13,378 nt of DNA from an archaeon. GTDB taxonomy: Archaea; Nanobdellota; Nanobdellia; Woesearchaeales; GW2011-AR9. Where the stretch lies: assembly GCA_020053615.1 (NCBI GenBank), contig JAGVMW010000197.1, forward strand, positions 1 to 13,378. The letters are read 5' to 3'. Of this stretch, positions 1-6,435 are shown piece by piece; within the stretch, counting starts at the first letter, position 1; each line of letters starts with the position of its first letter. The position numbers and the translations under genes are program-made. The notes beneath the pieces are model-generated. The model made no database searches. It was given only the letters and a program-made list of their open reading frames with translations, and was not told where the DNA came from.

Positions 1-51
1 AATAAAACAAAAAAATACGCCGACGGGCGCTAAACGTGGAGATAAAAGAAA

Positions 52-141
52 ATGGAAATATCAAAACAAGACGTAAGTGAATTGGAGGCTCAGGCACAAT
101 CCAGTGCTGGTTGTATTCATCACTATTCCAAAGAATATTGA
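52..141 (+). CDS. 29-residue small ORF overlapping the radical SAM gene (peptide or displaced N-terminus)
   Basis: An ATG at 52 opens a 29-codon frame ending in TGA at 139-141. It follows a GGAG element at 38-41, ten bases upstream, whereas the GTG at 77 that opens the radical SAM frame has no visible ribosome binding site. The peptide begins MEISKQDVSELEAQAQ and ends SSAGCIHHYSKEY: a charged, helix-prone first half and a Cys/His/Tyr-rich tail. Two readings are possible. It may be a separate peptide, for instance a substrate of the SPASM enzyme it overlaps. Or it may be the true N-terminus of that enzyme, put out of frame by one extra base just before 139: dropping one T gives ...SKEYDFLNVGYPC, which runs smoothly into the radical SAM motif. 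The first 20 residues of the GTG-77 frame look unlike protein, which favours the second reading. Either way the segment appears to be coding. Confidence 0.45.
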   Translation: MEISKQDVSELEAQAQSSAGCIHHYSKEY

Positions 142-1234
142 TTTTTTAAATGTAGGTTACCCTTGCAATCAAAACTGCAGACAATGCTTCTATTTAGAAG
201 AAAGAATTGGAAGTTTAAGTTCTGGAGAAGAACAGAGATTAATAAGAAGGATTGTAGATAAATATCCAAACACCACTTTTTTTGTTTATCCAAAAGAGTT
301 AACTACCAGTAAAGAATTTATTCCGTTATTTAAAGAATGCGGACAAAGTTCTACTCTTTCTAATGGAAAAGACCTAGACAACCAGACTATTGAGGAAATA
401 GCCCAGGCAGGAATTAGAGAGGTTAAAATCACTTTGTTTGCTAATCTTGAGCAGCAGAGTTTTTTTAATGGTAATTCCGGAGAAGAGTATAGGTCAATCA
501 AGAGTTCGGTTCAACGCAGTATTGATAGAGGATTAAGAGTTACTGTTTACAATATATTAGACCAAGAGACTATTTGTTCAATAGAAGAACTTTGTACAGA
601 ATGCTCAAACTTAGGTGTTCAGAAGATAGAATTTCTCAGGCTGACTCCAGTAGGAAAAGCTTTAGCATTAGATTCGTCTCGCTTACTAAGAGAAACAGAT
701 TTAGAACGAGCAGTTTGTTCCGTTGAAGCTATGAAAAAAAAGTATCCCACACTTTATTTGTCTTTTAACTTGAAGTTCGGCCCTAATTTTTGTGGACTTT
801 CTTTAGACGAGGCAAAACAAAAAATCATGCCGTCTAACCGAAAAAATTGGAATAAAACTAATTACCTCTGTCCTGCCATTAATTGCGGATATTTAGGTTT
901 ATCTTTAAAGTCCGGAAATGCTTATTGGTGTTTCTTCTTGCTTTCCAAACCAGAAATATCTAGAGTCGGTTTTTTTGATTTTTCCAGAGAAGAACTAATC
1001 GTTAATTCTTACCCCGATTTAAGTACAGATACTTTAAGAGTGAAGCTGCGAGGAAATTGTTCGAAAGAAAGTTGTTTCTATCAAGAGGCTTGCCTGGGTG
1101 GATGCCGTAGTGCAGCTTATCTATTTGCTCAACTTAGAGGTGAGCAAGAACCACTATACGCCGGCGTAGATTTATGTTTAACTAGAGTATATGAAAACCT
1201 ATATAAATCTAAAAGAATTTCTAGAGATAACTAA
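77..1234 (+). CDS. Radical SAM protein with C-terminal SPASM domain
   Basis: The cluster motif CNQNCRQC (C30, C34, C37) is the CxxxCxxC that holds the radical SAM [4Fe-4S] cluster and S-adenosylmethionine. The C-terminal third carries a SPASM pattern for two auxiliary clusters: C265-x14-G280-x4-C285, then C328-x4-C333-x5-C339-x3-C343, then C367. The family usually has CxxC where this protein has Cx4C. SPASM enzymes mostly modify peptides or proteins (thioether, carbon-carbon bonds, formylglycine, PQQ-type maturation), but the substrate here cannot be read from the sequence. The true start is uncertain. GTG 77 is the longest in-frame start but lacks a ribosome binding site, and residues 1-20 look unnatural, so a one-base frameshift joining it to the ATG-52 frame is a serious alternative. 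The stop lies one base before histidyl-tRNA synthetase, suggesting co-transcription. Confidence 0.85.
   Translation: MNWRLRHNPVLVVFITIPKNIDFLNVGYPCNQNCRQCFYLEERIGSLSSGEEQRLIRRIVDKYPNTTFFVYPKELTTSKEFIPLFKECGQSSTLSNGKDLDNQTIEEIAQAGIREVKITLFANLEQQSFFNGNSGEEYRSIKSSVQRSIDRGLRVTVYNILDQETICSIEELCTECSNLGVQKIEFLRLTPVGKALALDSSRLLRETDLERAVCSVEAMKKKYPTLYLSFNLKFGPNFCGLSLDEAKQKIMPSNRKNWNKTNYLCPAINCGYLGLSLKSGNAYWCFFLLSKPEISRVGFFDFSREELIVNSYPDLSTDTLRVKLRGNCSKESCFYQEACLGGCRSAAYLFAQLRGEQEPLYAGVDLCLTRVYENLYKSKRISRDN
1200..1206 (+). promoter_or_regulatory. Possible TATA box for hisS
   Basis: TATAAAT at 1200-1206, inside the 3' end of the radical SAM gene, lies 36 bases before the hisS ATG. It could give hisS its own very short-leader transcript. 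Such strings occur by chance in AT-rich coding sequence, so support is weak. Confidence 0.3.
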
Positions 1235-1235
1235 C

Positions 1236-2510
1236 ATGGAACTTCAACTAGCTAAAGGCGTCCGGGATATCCCTCCGGAAGAGAAAATTGTAGTTAATAA
1301 TATCTTAAATACATTAAAAACTACCTTCGAGAGATACGGCTTCGTTCCTCTAGAAACTCCCTTGCTGGAACGCTGGGAAACGCTTACTGCTAAAGGCGGA
1401 GCCGGAGAAGATAGCGATGCTCTGAAAGAAACCTTCAAGTTAAAAGACCAGGGAAATCGGGATTTGGGATTAAGATTTGACTTAACCGTTCCTTTAGCCA
1501 GATATGTAGCGATGAACTCGCAGTTAAAGCTACCTTTCAAACGATATGAAATGGGCCCAGTGTTTCGGGATGGTCCAATCAAGCTGGGAAGATATCGCCA
1601 ATTCTGGCAATGCGACATTGATACGATAGGAGTAAAAGGAATGCTGGCCGAAGCGGAGCAGTTAGCGTTAGTGCAAAGTGCTTTCCAGAATTTAGGGATA
1701 GATATTCTCATCAAAGTAAATAACCGTAAATTGCTCAACGGAATCTTAGAACAGTGCGGAATAACTGAAAAAGAGTCCGCTATTGTGGCTATCGATAAAT
1801 TAGAAAAGATTGGAGCGAAAGGAGTTACAGGAGAATTATTGCAGCGAGGATATTCTGAAGCCCAAGCTAAAAAACTGTTAGAACTGCTGAAAGATAAAAT
1901 AACTCTTAAAGAATTAAAGAAAAAAATTAGTTCTGCAGAAGGAACTCAAGGCTTACAAGAATTGGAAGAATTATTTGGCTATCTGAAAAACATGAAAGTT
2001 AAATGTGCCGAGTTTGAAGCTTCTTTAGCCCGAGGATTAGGTTATTACACCGGAACAGTATTTGAAGTGTTTGCAGTAGGCAGTGCAGTAACTTCTTCTA
2101 TTGCCGGTGGAGGCAGATATGACCAAATGGTAGGCAAGTTTGCTGGAGGAGGAAGAGAGATTCCTGCAGTTGGGATTGCTTTCGGTTTATCTACAATTCT
2201 GGACGTAATAAAAGCTAAGCAGGAATTTAAAGAGAAATCTTTAGCCAAAGTATTTGTGATACCCATTCAGACCATAAAAGAATCGCTGCAATTAGTACAG
2301 AAATTGCGTCAGAAAGGAATCAATGTTGATATGGATTTAAACAATCGCGGCGTAGGAAAGAACTTGGAATATGCTTCGACTATGGGCATTCCTTATTGTA
2401 TCATCTTGGGCGGGGATGAAGTGAAGCAGAAGAAAGTGCTGTTGAGGGATATGATTAGTGGGAAGCAGGAATTGTTGAGTATGGGGGAAGTGGCGAAGAG
2501 GGTAAAATAA
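1236..2510 (+). CDS. hisS: Histidyl-tRNA synthetase
   Basis: Charges tRNA-His with histidine (class II synthetase, cytoplasmic, dimer). Starting at ATG 1236 gives 424 residues, normal for the family, and the typical opening MELQLAKGVRDIPP; a longer in-frame start at 1191 would run back into the upstream gene. Visible signatures: motif 1 region YGFVPLETPLLE (34-45), FDLTVPLARY (81-90), motif 2 around GPVFRDGPIKLGRYRQFWQC (107-126), the histidine-specific ARGLGYYTG (264-272), and motif 3 around AGGGRYDQM...VGIAFGL (289-317). A C-terminal anticodon-binding domain runs from about residue 335 (AKVFVIPI) to the end, including NNRGVGKNLEYA. The start is one base after the radical SAM stop, with no clear ribosome binding site. 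The last 30 or so codons switch to G-ending codons (GTG, AAG, TTG, GGG, AGG), unlike the body of the gene. Confidence 0.97.
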   Translation: MELQLAKGVRDIPPEEKIVVNNILNTLKTTFERYGFVPLETPLLERWETLTAKGGAGEDSDALKETFKLKDQGNRDLGLRFDLTVPLARYVAMNSQLKLPFKRYEMGPVFRDGPIKLGRYRQFWQCDIDTIGVKGMLAEAEQLALVQSAFQNLGIDILIKVNNRKLLNGILEQCGITEKESAIVAIDKLEKIGAKGVTGELLQRGYSEAQAKKLLELLKDKITLKELKKKISSAEGTQGLQELEELFGYLKNMKVKCAEFEASLARGLGYYTGTVFEVFAVGSAVTSSIAGGGRYDQMVGKFAGGGREIPAVGIAFGLSTILDVIKAKQEFKEKSLAKVFVIPIQTIKESLQLVQKLRQKGINVDMDLNNRGVGKNLEYASTMGIPYCIILGGDEVKQKKVLLRDMISGKQELLSMGEVAKRVK

Positions 2511-2524
2511 ATCATTCAAAATTT

Positions 2525-2530
2525 GAGGTG
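2525..2530 (+). promoter_or_regulatory. Ribosome binding site GAGGTG fixing the start at 2537
   Basis: GAGGTG lies six bases before ATG 2537. It settles the start: the in-frame GTG at 2528 is part of this element, not an initiation codon. Confidence 0.75.
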
Positions 2531-2536
2531 GAAAAA

Positions 2537-2776
2537 ATGTGGCCATTTGGAACAAATATTAAAGATAACGATTTGTTGAATATCGTTGCCATGTTGAAAC
2601 AAATACAGGAAATACGAGACGGCATGGGCACTGATCCGGCAGTACTATTGGAAGGATATAATCGACCCACCGGAACGAGAAAAGATACGTACATGGAAGT
2701 GGTAGGGAATGTTTTGAAAGAGAGGACGACACCTATTGTGGCTAGGCTGGAAGCGACAGTGAAGAAGTTAAGGTAA
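2537..2776 (+). CDS. Small hypothetical protein, 79 residues
   Basis: I do not recognise this family. The protein starts MWPFGTNIKDNDLLNIVAML and is predicted soluble, with no signal peptide or long hydrophobic run. Likely helices lie at residues 11-27 and in the C-terminal third (VLKERTTPIVARLEATVKKL), separated by a turn-rich middle (GTDPAVLLEGYNRPTGTRKD). A strong ribosome binding site precedes the chosen ATG, and the gene lies 26 bases after hisS, so it probably travels on the hisS transcript. It is followed by another small unknown with the same type of ribosome binding site. Its 3' end is rich in G-ending codons, as in hisS, which supports it being a resident translated gene. Confidence 0.75.
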   Translation: MWPFGTNIKDNDLLNIVAMLKQIQEIRDGMGTDPAVLLEGYNRPTGTRKDTYMEVVGNVLKERTTPIVARLEATVKKLR

Positions 2777-2819
2777 AGATATTTCATAGGACATAAATCT
2801 TTAAAAATGAATTAGATTT

Positions 2820-2824
2820 GAGGT
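2820..2824 (+). promoter_or_regulatory. Ribosome binding site GAGGT for the 2831 gene
   Basis: GAGGT, within the string TTTGAGGT, lies six bases before ATG 2831. The same TTTGAGG string precedes the genes at 2537 and 9918. A TTTAAAAA string at 2800-2807 could also act as a promoter element. Confidence 0.7.
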
Positions 2825-2830
2825 TAAACC

Positions 2831-3349
2831 ATGGAAAAGCCAACTTTATACTCTGCTTTGAAGAACATTGAAGGAATGCCTAAAACGCAAGTTAATATTT
2901 TTGAGCATTATCGAGGGAATGAATACTTAGAAAGAGCTATTCACAGAGAACAGTCTTTAAAAGATGTTTGTACAGAATTAACCGCATCTTTTCAAGGAAT
3001 AAACTCTTATTTGCCACACTTCAGAGATTCTGCCCACAATGAAAGAGTGAAGCGGATGGGAGAGCTTATTCCAGCGAATGGCTTGTACCAAAACGGGGTT
3101 TACTACCCAGACAACAAAGTCACTGCAATTGGATATGCTGCGATAAGCGTTTTTGCTCCGATGATGGGTCAGGCATTAAAAGAACAGGGTCATGAGTTAG
3201 TAGGAGCTTTTGTAGTTGGTGGATTAGCGATGGCCGGGTTTGGCGGGTTCTGGTTTGGATTTTTCTCCAGTAGGGGGAGATATGTAAATCACTCTTTAAT
3301 GTCCGCAACTTATATTGACTGCTTGATTAAAGAATTGGAAATAAAGTGA
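2831..3349 (+). CDS. Hypothetical two-helix membrane protein, 172 residues
   Basis: No family recognised. The N-terminal 95 residues are polar and mixed-charge, probably cytoplasmic or helical. Two hydrophobic stretches follow: about 97-113 (VTAIGYAAISVFAPMMG) and about 123-145 (LVGAFVVGGLAMAGFGGFWF), the second rich in Gly/Ala/Phe, joined by a short loop KEQGHE. A charged tail follows (SSRGRY, then residues 150-172). The arrangement suggests membrane anchoring of the N-terminal part. A GAGGT ribosome binding site supports the start. The gene ends 56 bases before the Fic start and just upstream of the Fic promoter, so the two are probably separate transcription units. Confidence 0.7.
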   Translation: MEKPTLYSALKNIEGMPKTQVNIFEHYRGNEYLERAIHREQSLKDVCTELTASFQGINSYLPHFRDSAHNERVKRMGELIPANGLYQNGVYYPDNKVTAIGYAAISVFAPMMGQALKEQGHELVGAFVVGGLAMAGFGGFWFGFFSSRGRYVNHSLMSATYIDCLIKELEIK

Positions 3350-3370
3350 TAGTCATATGGGCACAAATCA

Positions 3371-3384
3371 GAAAAGCTTATAAA
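3371..3384 (+). promoter_or_regulatory. Archaeal promoter (BRE/TATA) for the Fic gene
   Basis: GAAAAGCTTATAAA combines a purine-rich BRE-like stretch with TATAAA beginning at 3379, 27 bases before ATG 3406. That spacing puts the transcription start at or next to the ATG, i.e. a leaderless mRNA. The first 12 bases are identical to the vapB promoter at 4883-4894. Confidence 0.65.
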
Positions 3385-3405
3385 CCGTGCCCACATAGCG
3401 AACAC

Positions 3406-4392
3406 ATGTACCACGAAATCAGGATAAAAAAGGCGAAAAGCATTTTAATCGTAAATAAACGATTGCATACCCCACCCACGAAAACAAAAGGAAAAATCCA
3501 GAACTATCTTATTTCTAATCGAAGGAAAGGAAACCGTTGGGTTAAACGAAGCAGATTTATCGGCTATGGCAAAATTTCTAAAGAGAAAGTATCTTCTTTA
3601 AAGAAAGAGTTTGAATTAGAGCTAATCTCCAATCAGAAATATCCTTATCTAACAAAAATCCAAGCTTTAGAATTAGAACAGCTTCGCCAGGCTTATTTTG
3701 AAAAAACCAATATCCTCAGCAAAGAAGAATTTGGGCAGTTTGAGATTTCTTATTTTACTGAACTAACCTACAATAGCAATTCGATTGAAGGCAATTCTTT
3801 GTCGTTGGAAGAAACGTCTTTAGTGATTAACGAAAATATTGTTCCTGAGGGCAAGGCTTTGCGCGAGATTTATGAGGTCAAGAACCATACTCAAGCGATA
3901 AGTTTCTTAAAATCATATAAGCAAGATATTGATGAAAAATTAATCTTAAAGCTTCATGCCATCATCTTGAACAACATCTCGGAAAGGTTTGCCGGTCGTT
4001 ATCGAGAAGGCACCGTAAGGGTATTTGGCAGTGACGTTAGGTTTCCAGATGTAGAAAAAGTTCCTCAACTAATGCAAAATCTTGTTTATTGGTATCAACA
4101 AAATAAAAAAGAATATCATCCATTTGAACTAGCAGTAATTTTCTCTACCAAATTGGTCAGCATTCACCCTTTTGTGGACGGAAACGGAAGAATTTCACGC
4201 TTAATTATGAATTTTATCCTGCAGAGAAATAGGTTTCCTTGGGTTAATGTCTACACTAAGCAGCGGGCAAAGTATTTAAAAGTGATTAGGGATGGCAATG
4301 AAGAAAAATATCTTCCCATTATTGACTTTATGGTTAAAACTTTAAGGGAAAATCTGGAAAGCTTTGGGCTGATACAAAAGAGGCAAGCATGA
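3406..4392 (+). CDS. Fic-domain protein (probable AMP/nucleotide transferase), self-inhibited type
   Basis: Fic enzymes transfer AMP or related groups from nucleotides to hydroxyl side chains of target proteins. The catalytic loop HPFVDGNGRISR (residues 254-265) is complete, including the catalytic His and the phosphate-binding GNGR. An upstream SNSIEGN (124-130) matches the inhibitory-helix motif (S/T)xxxE(G/N), placed N-terminal to the Fic core as in class II Fic proteins, so the protein probably restrains itself. A flap-like segment lies around RVFGSDVRFPDVEKVP (205-220). The N-terminal 80 residues are strongly basic (SNRRKGNRWVKRSRF). I chose ATG 3406 because a TATA box sits 27 bases upstream; the frame remains open to GTG 3346, but that would place the promoter inside the gene. 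The stop overlaps the start of a two-helix membrane protein by four bases (ATGA), indicating coupled translation. Confidence 0.9.
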   Translation: MYHEIRIKKAKSILIVNKRLHTPPTKTKGKIQNYLISNRRKGNRWVKRSRFIGYGKISKEKVSSLKKEFELELISNQKYPYLTKIQALELEQLRQAYFEKTNILSKEEFGQFEISYFTELTYNSNSIEGNSLSLEETSLVINENIVPEGKALREIYEVKNHTQAISFLKSYKQDIDEKLILKLHAIILNNISERFAGRYREGTVRVFGSDVRFPDVEKVPQLMQNLVYWYQQNKKEYHPFELAVIFSTKLVSIHPFVDGNGRISRLIMNFILQRNRFPWVNVYTKQRAKYLKVIRDGNEEKYLPIIDFMVKTLRENLESFGLIQKRQA

Positions 4393-4568
4393 CTCCCACC
4401 ACTAAACTTAAATTAATCGGCTGTTTTTTTGCGGCTTTATTAGTGCTGAATTTAGTTTTGGTTTCTTTTCTAGTTATCAGTTGGGGAGTATTCTGGATAG
4501 TTTTAGTAGTGATTGGAGTTATTGCCTATTGGGTAATTCCGTGGTATAAAAAGAGGTTCATTCAGTAA
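4389..4568 (+). CDS. 59-residue two-helix membrane protein coupled to Fic
   Basis: The ATG at 4389 overlaps the Fic stop as ATGA. The product begins MTPTTKLKLIGCFFAALLVL and continues with almost unbroken hydrophobic sequence to about residue 51, followed by the basic end YKKRFIQ. This fits two transmembrane helices, about 8-30 and 32-51, split by a short SWG turn, with a positive C-terminus probably facing the cytoplasm. No family is recognised. The four-base overlap implies translational coupling with Fic, so it may be a partner, a membrane recruiter or an immunity-type protein for the Fic enzyme. That role is inferred from position only. Confidence 0.7.
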   Translation: MTPTTKLKLIGCFFAALLVLNLVLVSFLVISWGVFWIVLVVIGVIAYWVIPWYKKRFIQ

Positions 4569-4593
4569 TATCTTCTCTCCAGCCTCCAAATCC

Positions 4594-4600
4594 TTTTAAA
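4594..4600 (+). promoter_or_regulatory. TATA-like box for the 4622 gene
   Basis: TTTTAAA begins 28 bases before ATG 4622, the spacing seen at other genes in this window, and no ribosome binding site is visible. A leaderless transcript is likely. Confidence 0.5.
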
Positions 4601-4621
4601 CTCCTCCACTTTCACCAGCTT

Positions 4622-4870
4622 ATGCCCAAACCAATCGCTTTATTTTATCGTGAGCACATGATGGATTTTGTAGTAAATGATAGAGGACAGTTCCACTACG
4701 AGCAGAAAACCTGTGCTTCTTTCCCGCAGTTTAGCGAAGCGTTAGATTATATTGTAGAAAACTATTCTGGCCGGAAAAGCGAATTAGTGATTGATACTTA
4801 TGTTAGGGAGAAAAGGAAGTCGGAATTGGAAGAGAAACTGAAAGGAACGAAAGTGGAAGTGAAGAAGTAA
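4622..4870 (+). CDS. Hypothetical protein, 82 residues
   Basis: I recognise no family. The first half reads like a small alpha/beta domain (ALFYREHMMDFVVNDRGQFH, then a helix about 33-48, FPQFSEALDYIVENYS). The second half contains a strand SELVIDTYV and a Lys/Glu-rich helical tail to the end. There is no signal peptide or membrane helix. A TATA-like box 28 bases upstream supports the start as leaderless. It stands alone between the Fic/membrane pair and vapBC. Its 3' end is rich in G-ending codons (AGG, AAG, GTG), as in the housekeeping genes here. Its position beside a toxin-antitoxin pair does not by itself indicate function. Confidence 0.65.
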   Translation: MPKPIALFYREHMMDFVVNDRGQFHYEQKTCASFPQFSEALDYIVENYSGRKSELVIDTYVREKRKSELEEKLKGTKVEVKK

Positions 4871-4882
4871 GTAAATTCTTCC

Positions 4883-4898
4883 GAAAAGCTTATATAAT
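4883..4898 (+). promoter_or_regulatory. Archaeal promoter (BRE/TATA) for vapBC
   Basis: GAAAAGCTTATATAAT: a purine-rich BRE-like run and TATATAAT starting at 4891, 28 bases before the vapB ATG. No ribosome binding site follows, so the mRNA is probably leaderless. The 12-base word GAAAAGCTTATA recurs exactly at the Fic promoter. Confidence 0.7.
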
Positions 4899-4918
4899 TA
4901 TACACTAATTAGACTAAT

Positions 4919-5131
4919 ATGACTGAAATCGAAGCAATAACCAGAAAATGGGGGAATTCTTTAGGGATAACTATCCCCCAAGAAATAGTTGAAGAAGAGC
5001 ACTTGCATGAAAACCAGAAAATTATAGTAGAAATAAATCCAGCTCAAAATCTCGCTTCGCTTAGAGGCTTAGTTAAGTTTTCTAAATCGGCACAACAGCT
5101 CAAAGAGGAAATGAGGGCAGGCTGGAAATGA
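4919..5131 (+). CDS. vapB: AbrB/SpoVT-type antitoxin (VapB-like)
   Basis: Seventy residues. The N-terminal half has the swapped-hairpin AbrB signature: IEAITRKWGNSLGITIPQEI, then a second beta-rich part ending KIIVEINP. Such domains dimerise and bind DNA at their own promoter. The C-terminal 25 residues (LVKFSKSAQQLKEEMRAGWK) are the expected toxin-binding tail. The ATG of the downstream PIN toxin overlaps the end of this gene by four bases, the classical antitoxin-toxin arrangement. The promoter lies immediately upstream and probably yields a leaderless mRNA; autorepression by the VapB/VapC complex is the family norm, though I see no clear operator palindrome at the start. MazE-like naming would be equally possible from this gene alone; the PIN partner makes VapB the better label. 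Confidence 0.88.
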   Translation: MTEIEAITRKWGNSLGITIPQEIVEEEHLHENQKIIVEINPAQNLASLRGLVKFSKSAQQLKEEMRAGWK

Positions 5132-5496
5132 CTGTCTTCTTTTATGATAGTTATGCAGTGATAGAATATCTGCAGAACAACCCGCGATTTACTCATTATT
5201 TTGAAGAGCATACTGGAATTTTAACGGTATTAAATCTGTTAGAGATATATTATTCTGTACTAAATGAAGTCGGTGAAGAAAAAGCGGGCATAGTATTAAA
5301 CAAGCTTTATCCATTGCGAACCGAACCCTCTCTAGAAACCATCAAGAAAGCGATGCAGTTCAAAAAACAGCACAAAAAATTAGATTTATCTTATGCTGAT
5401 TGTTTAGGATATTGTTTAGCTTTAGAAAGGGGAATAAAATTTCTAACTGGGGACAGCAAATTTAATGGCAGGGATAACGTTGAATTTATGAAGTGA
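5128..5496 (+). CDS. vapC: PIN-domain ribonuclease toxin (VapC-like)
   Basis: A 122-residue PIN domain, normal for VapC. The acidic metal-binding residues are in place: D7 in FFYDSYAVIEYL, E39 in LNLLEIYY, D91 in LSYADCLGYCLA and D109 in FLTGDSKF. VapC proteins are Mg-dependent endoribonucleases, often cutting tRNA or rRNA, kept inactive by the cognate antitoxin. The start overlaps vapB by four bases (ATGA), giving coupled translation. The gene ends only 16 bases from the convergent methionine aminopeptidase gene, with no hairpin terminator between them. All four core acidic positions are present, so the toxin appears intact. Confidence 0.9.
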   Translation: MTVFFYDSYAVIEYLQNNPRFTHYFEEHTGILTVLNLLEIYYSVLNEVGEEKAGIVLNKLYPLRTEPSLETIKKAMQFKKQHKKLDLSYADCLGYCLALERGIKFLTGDSKFNGRDNVEFMK

Positions 5497-5512
5497 AAGT
5501 AAGATCCAAACT

Positions 5513-6400
5513 TTAAACCCTAGTAAACACAATCGTCTTCTCCCCCACAATCACTGAATGCTCCGCCTGCGAAACTATTCCCCGAGCCGAATCAAACAAA
5601 GGTGGATGCTGGTGCAAACATTCTGCTACAATTAACTGCTTCAAAGCAAAATTAGTTTTATTTGCCCCAAACTTCTGTTCCAGCCAGCGCTTAGCAAAAG
5701 GCAGTTTATGATAAGTCTTAATCTCTTTGAGAATATTTCTAGTAATAGGATCTCTAACTCCCGAATCTTTTATTAAAGTAAATACCGTAGCTGGAGAACT
5801 TTCCTGCACCATTCCCGAGCCGGTAGAAGCAAACGGCTCAATGGCAATAACATCTCCCTCTTTCAGCACATTTTTATTTCTGTTATCAAAGTTAGGAACA
5901 GAAGGGGAAGCATGAATCGTAAATTCTCCCAATCCATGTCCAGACAAGTTTTTTATCGGGGAAAACCCCGCTTTAGTGATCGTCTCATGAATCATCCGAC
6001 CGATTTCTCCCAAAGTAACTCCTGGTTTGATAATCTTCAACGTATTATCTAAAGCTTCTCTACTTGCTTTAACTAAATCGCCGTATTTCCCAGACAAATC
6101 TACCGTAAGAGCAGTATCAGCAATACAGCCATCAATATGCACCCCTACATCTAACTTTACTACTTGGTCTTTCAGGGTAGTTTCATCAAGCGCATCCGAA
6201 CAGCAATGAGCCGCAAACTCGTTCAAAGAAATCTGTGCTGGAAAAGCCGGTTTTCCTCCCAGCTGTTCAATCTTTGCTTCTACTTTTTCCAAAACCTCTT
6301 TAACTTTAGCTCCGGATTTAATCAAAGACTTTCCATAATTCAGCGCTTCCGCTGCGATTTTACCGGCTTGAATGTATTTATCTAAAGTTTCTGGTTCCAT
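5513..6400 (-). CDS. map: Methionine aminopeptidase, type II (archaeal)
   Basis: Removes the initiator methionine from new proteins as they leave the ribosome. At 295 residues the length matches archaeal type II enzymes. The five metal ligands are visible: D84 (KLDVGVHID), D95 (CIADTALTV), H155 (LSGHGLGEF), E188 (AIEPFAS) and E280 (AEHSVIV). The catalytic histidines H65 (NEFAAHC) and H163 (TIHASPS) are also present. The type II insertion lies between about 198 and 265. ATG 6400 is the natural start; a weak GATAAAA lies about 30 bases upstream on the same strand. It stands alone between vapBC and the HEPN module and is the only clear housekeeping gene between toxin-like modules. The last codons are G-rich (GTG GGG GAG AAG ACG). 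Confidence 0.97.
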   Translation of the reverse strand: MEPETLDKYIQAGKIAAEALNYGKSLIKSGAKVKEVLEKVEAKIEQLGGKPAFPAQISLNEFAAHCCSDALDETTLKDQVVKLDVGVHIDGCIADTALTVDLSGKYGDLVKASREALDNTLKIIKPGVTLGEIGRMIHETITKAGFSPIKNLSGHGLGEFTIHASPSVPNFDNRNKNVLKEGDVIAIEPFASTGSGMVQESSPATVFTLIKDSGVRDPITRNILKEIKTYHKLPFAKRWLEQKFGANKTNFALKQLIVAECLHQHPPLFDSARGIVSQAEHSVIVGEKTIVFTRV

Positions 6401-6422
6401 AGTTTTAGTTAGTTTAGCACTG

Positions 6423-6431
6423 TGTTTTATC
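6423..6431 (-). promoter_or_regulatory. Weak TATA-like box for the methionine aminopeptidase gene
   Basis: On the minus strand GATAAAACA begins 31 bases before ATG 6400. The spacing fits the leaderless pattern of the window, but the match to a TATA box is poor. Confidence 0.35.
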
Positions 6432-6435
6432 CTAA

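Noticed and set aside
1..51. CGCC-GACG-GGCG short dyad at 18-29 as a terminator or RNA end
   Set aside because: Only four base pairs and no flanking support; the upstream context is outside the window.
1191..1235. Longer in-frame start for histidyl-tRNA synthetase
   Set aside because: The added 15 residues overlap the radical SAM gene, and the family opening begins exactly at ATG 1236.
1244..1738. 164-codon open frame on the minus strand inside hisS
   Set aside because: It is an antisense shadow of a strongly conserved gene, Ser/Pro-rich in composition, with no start signal.
3346..3405. GTG 3346 as the Fic start, overlapping the upstream stop as GTGA
   Set aside because: It would place the clear TATA box at 3379 inside the gene; ATG 3406 is at the leaderless distance. 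A read-through start cannot be fully excluded.
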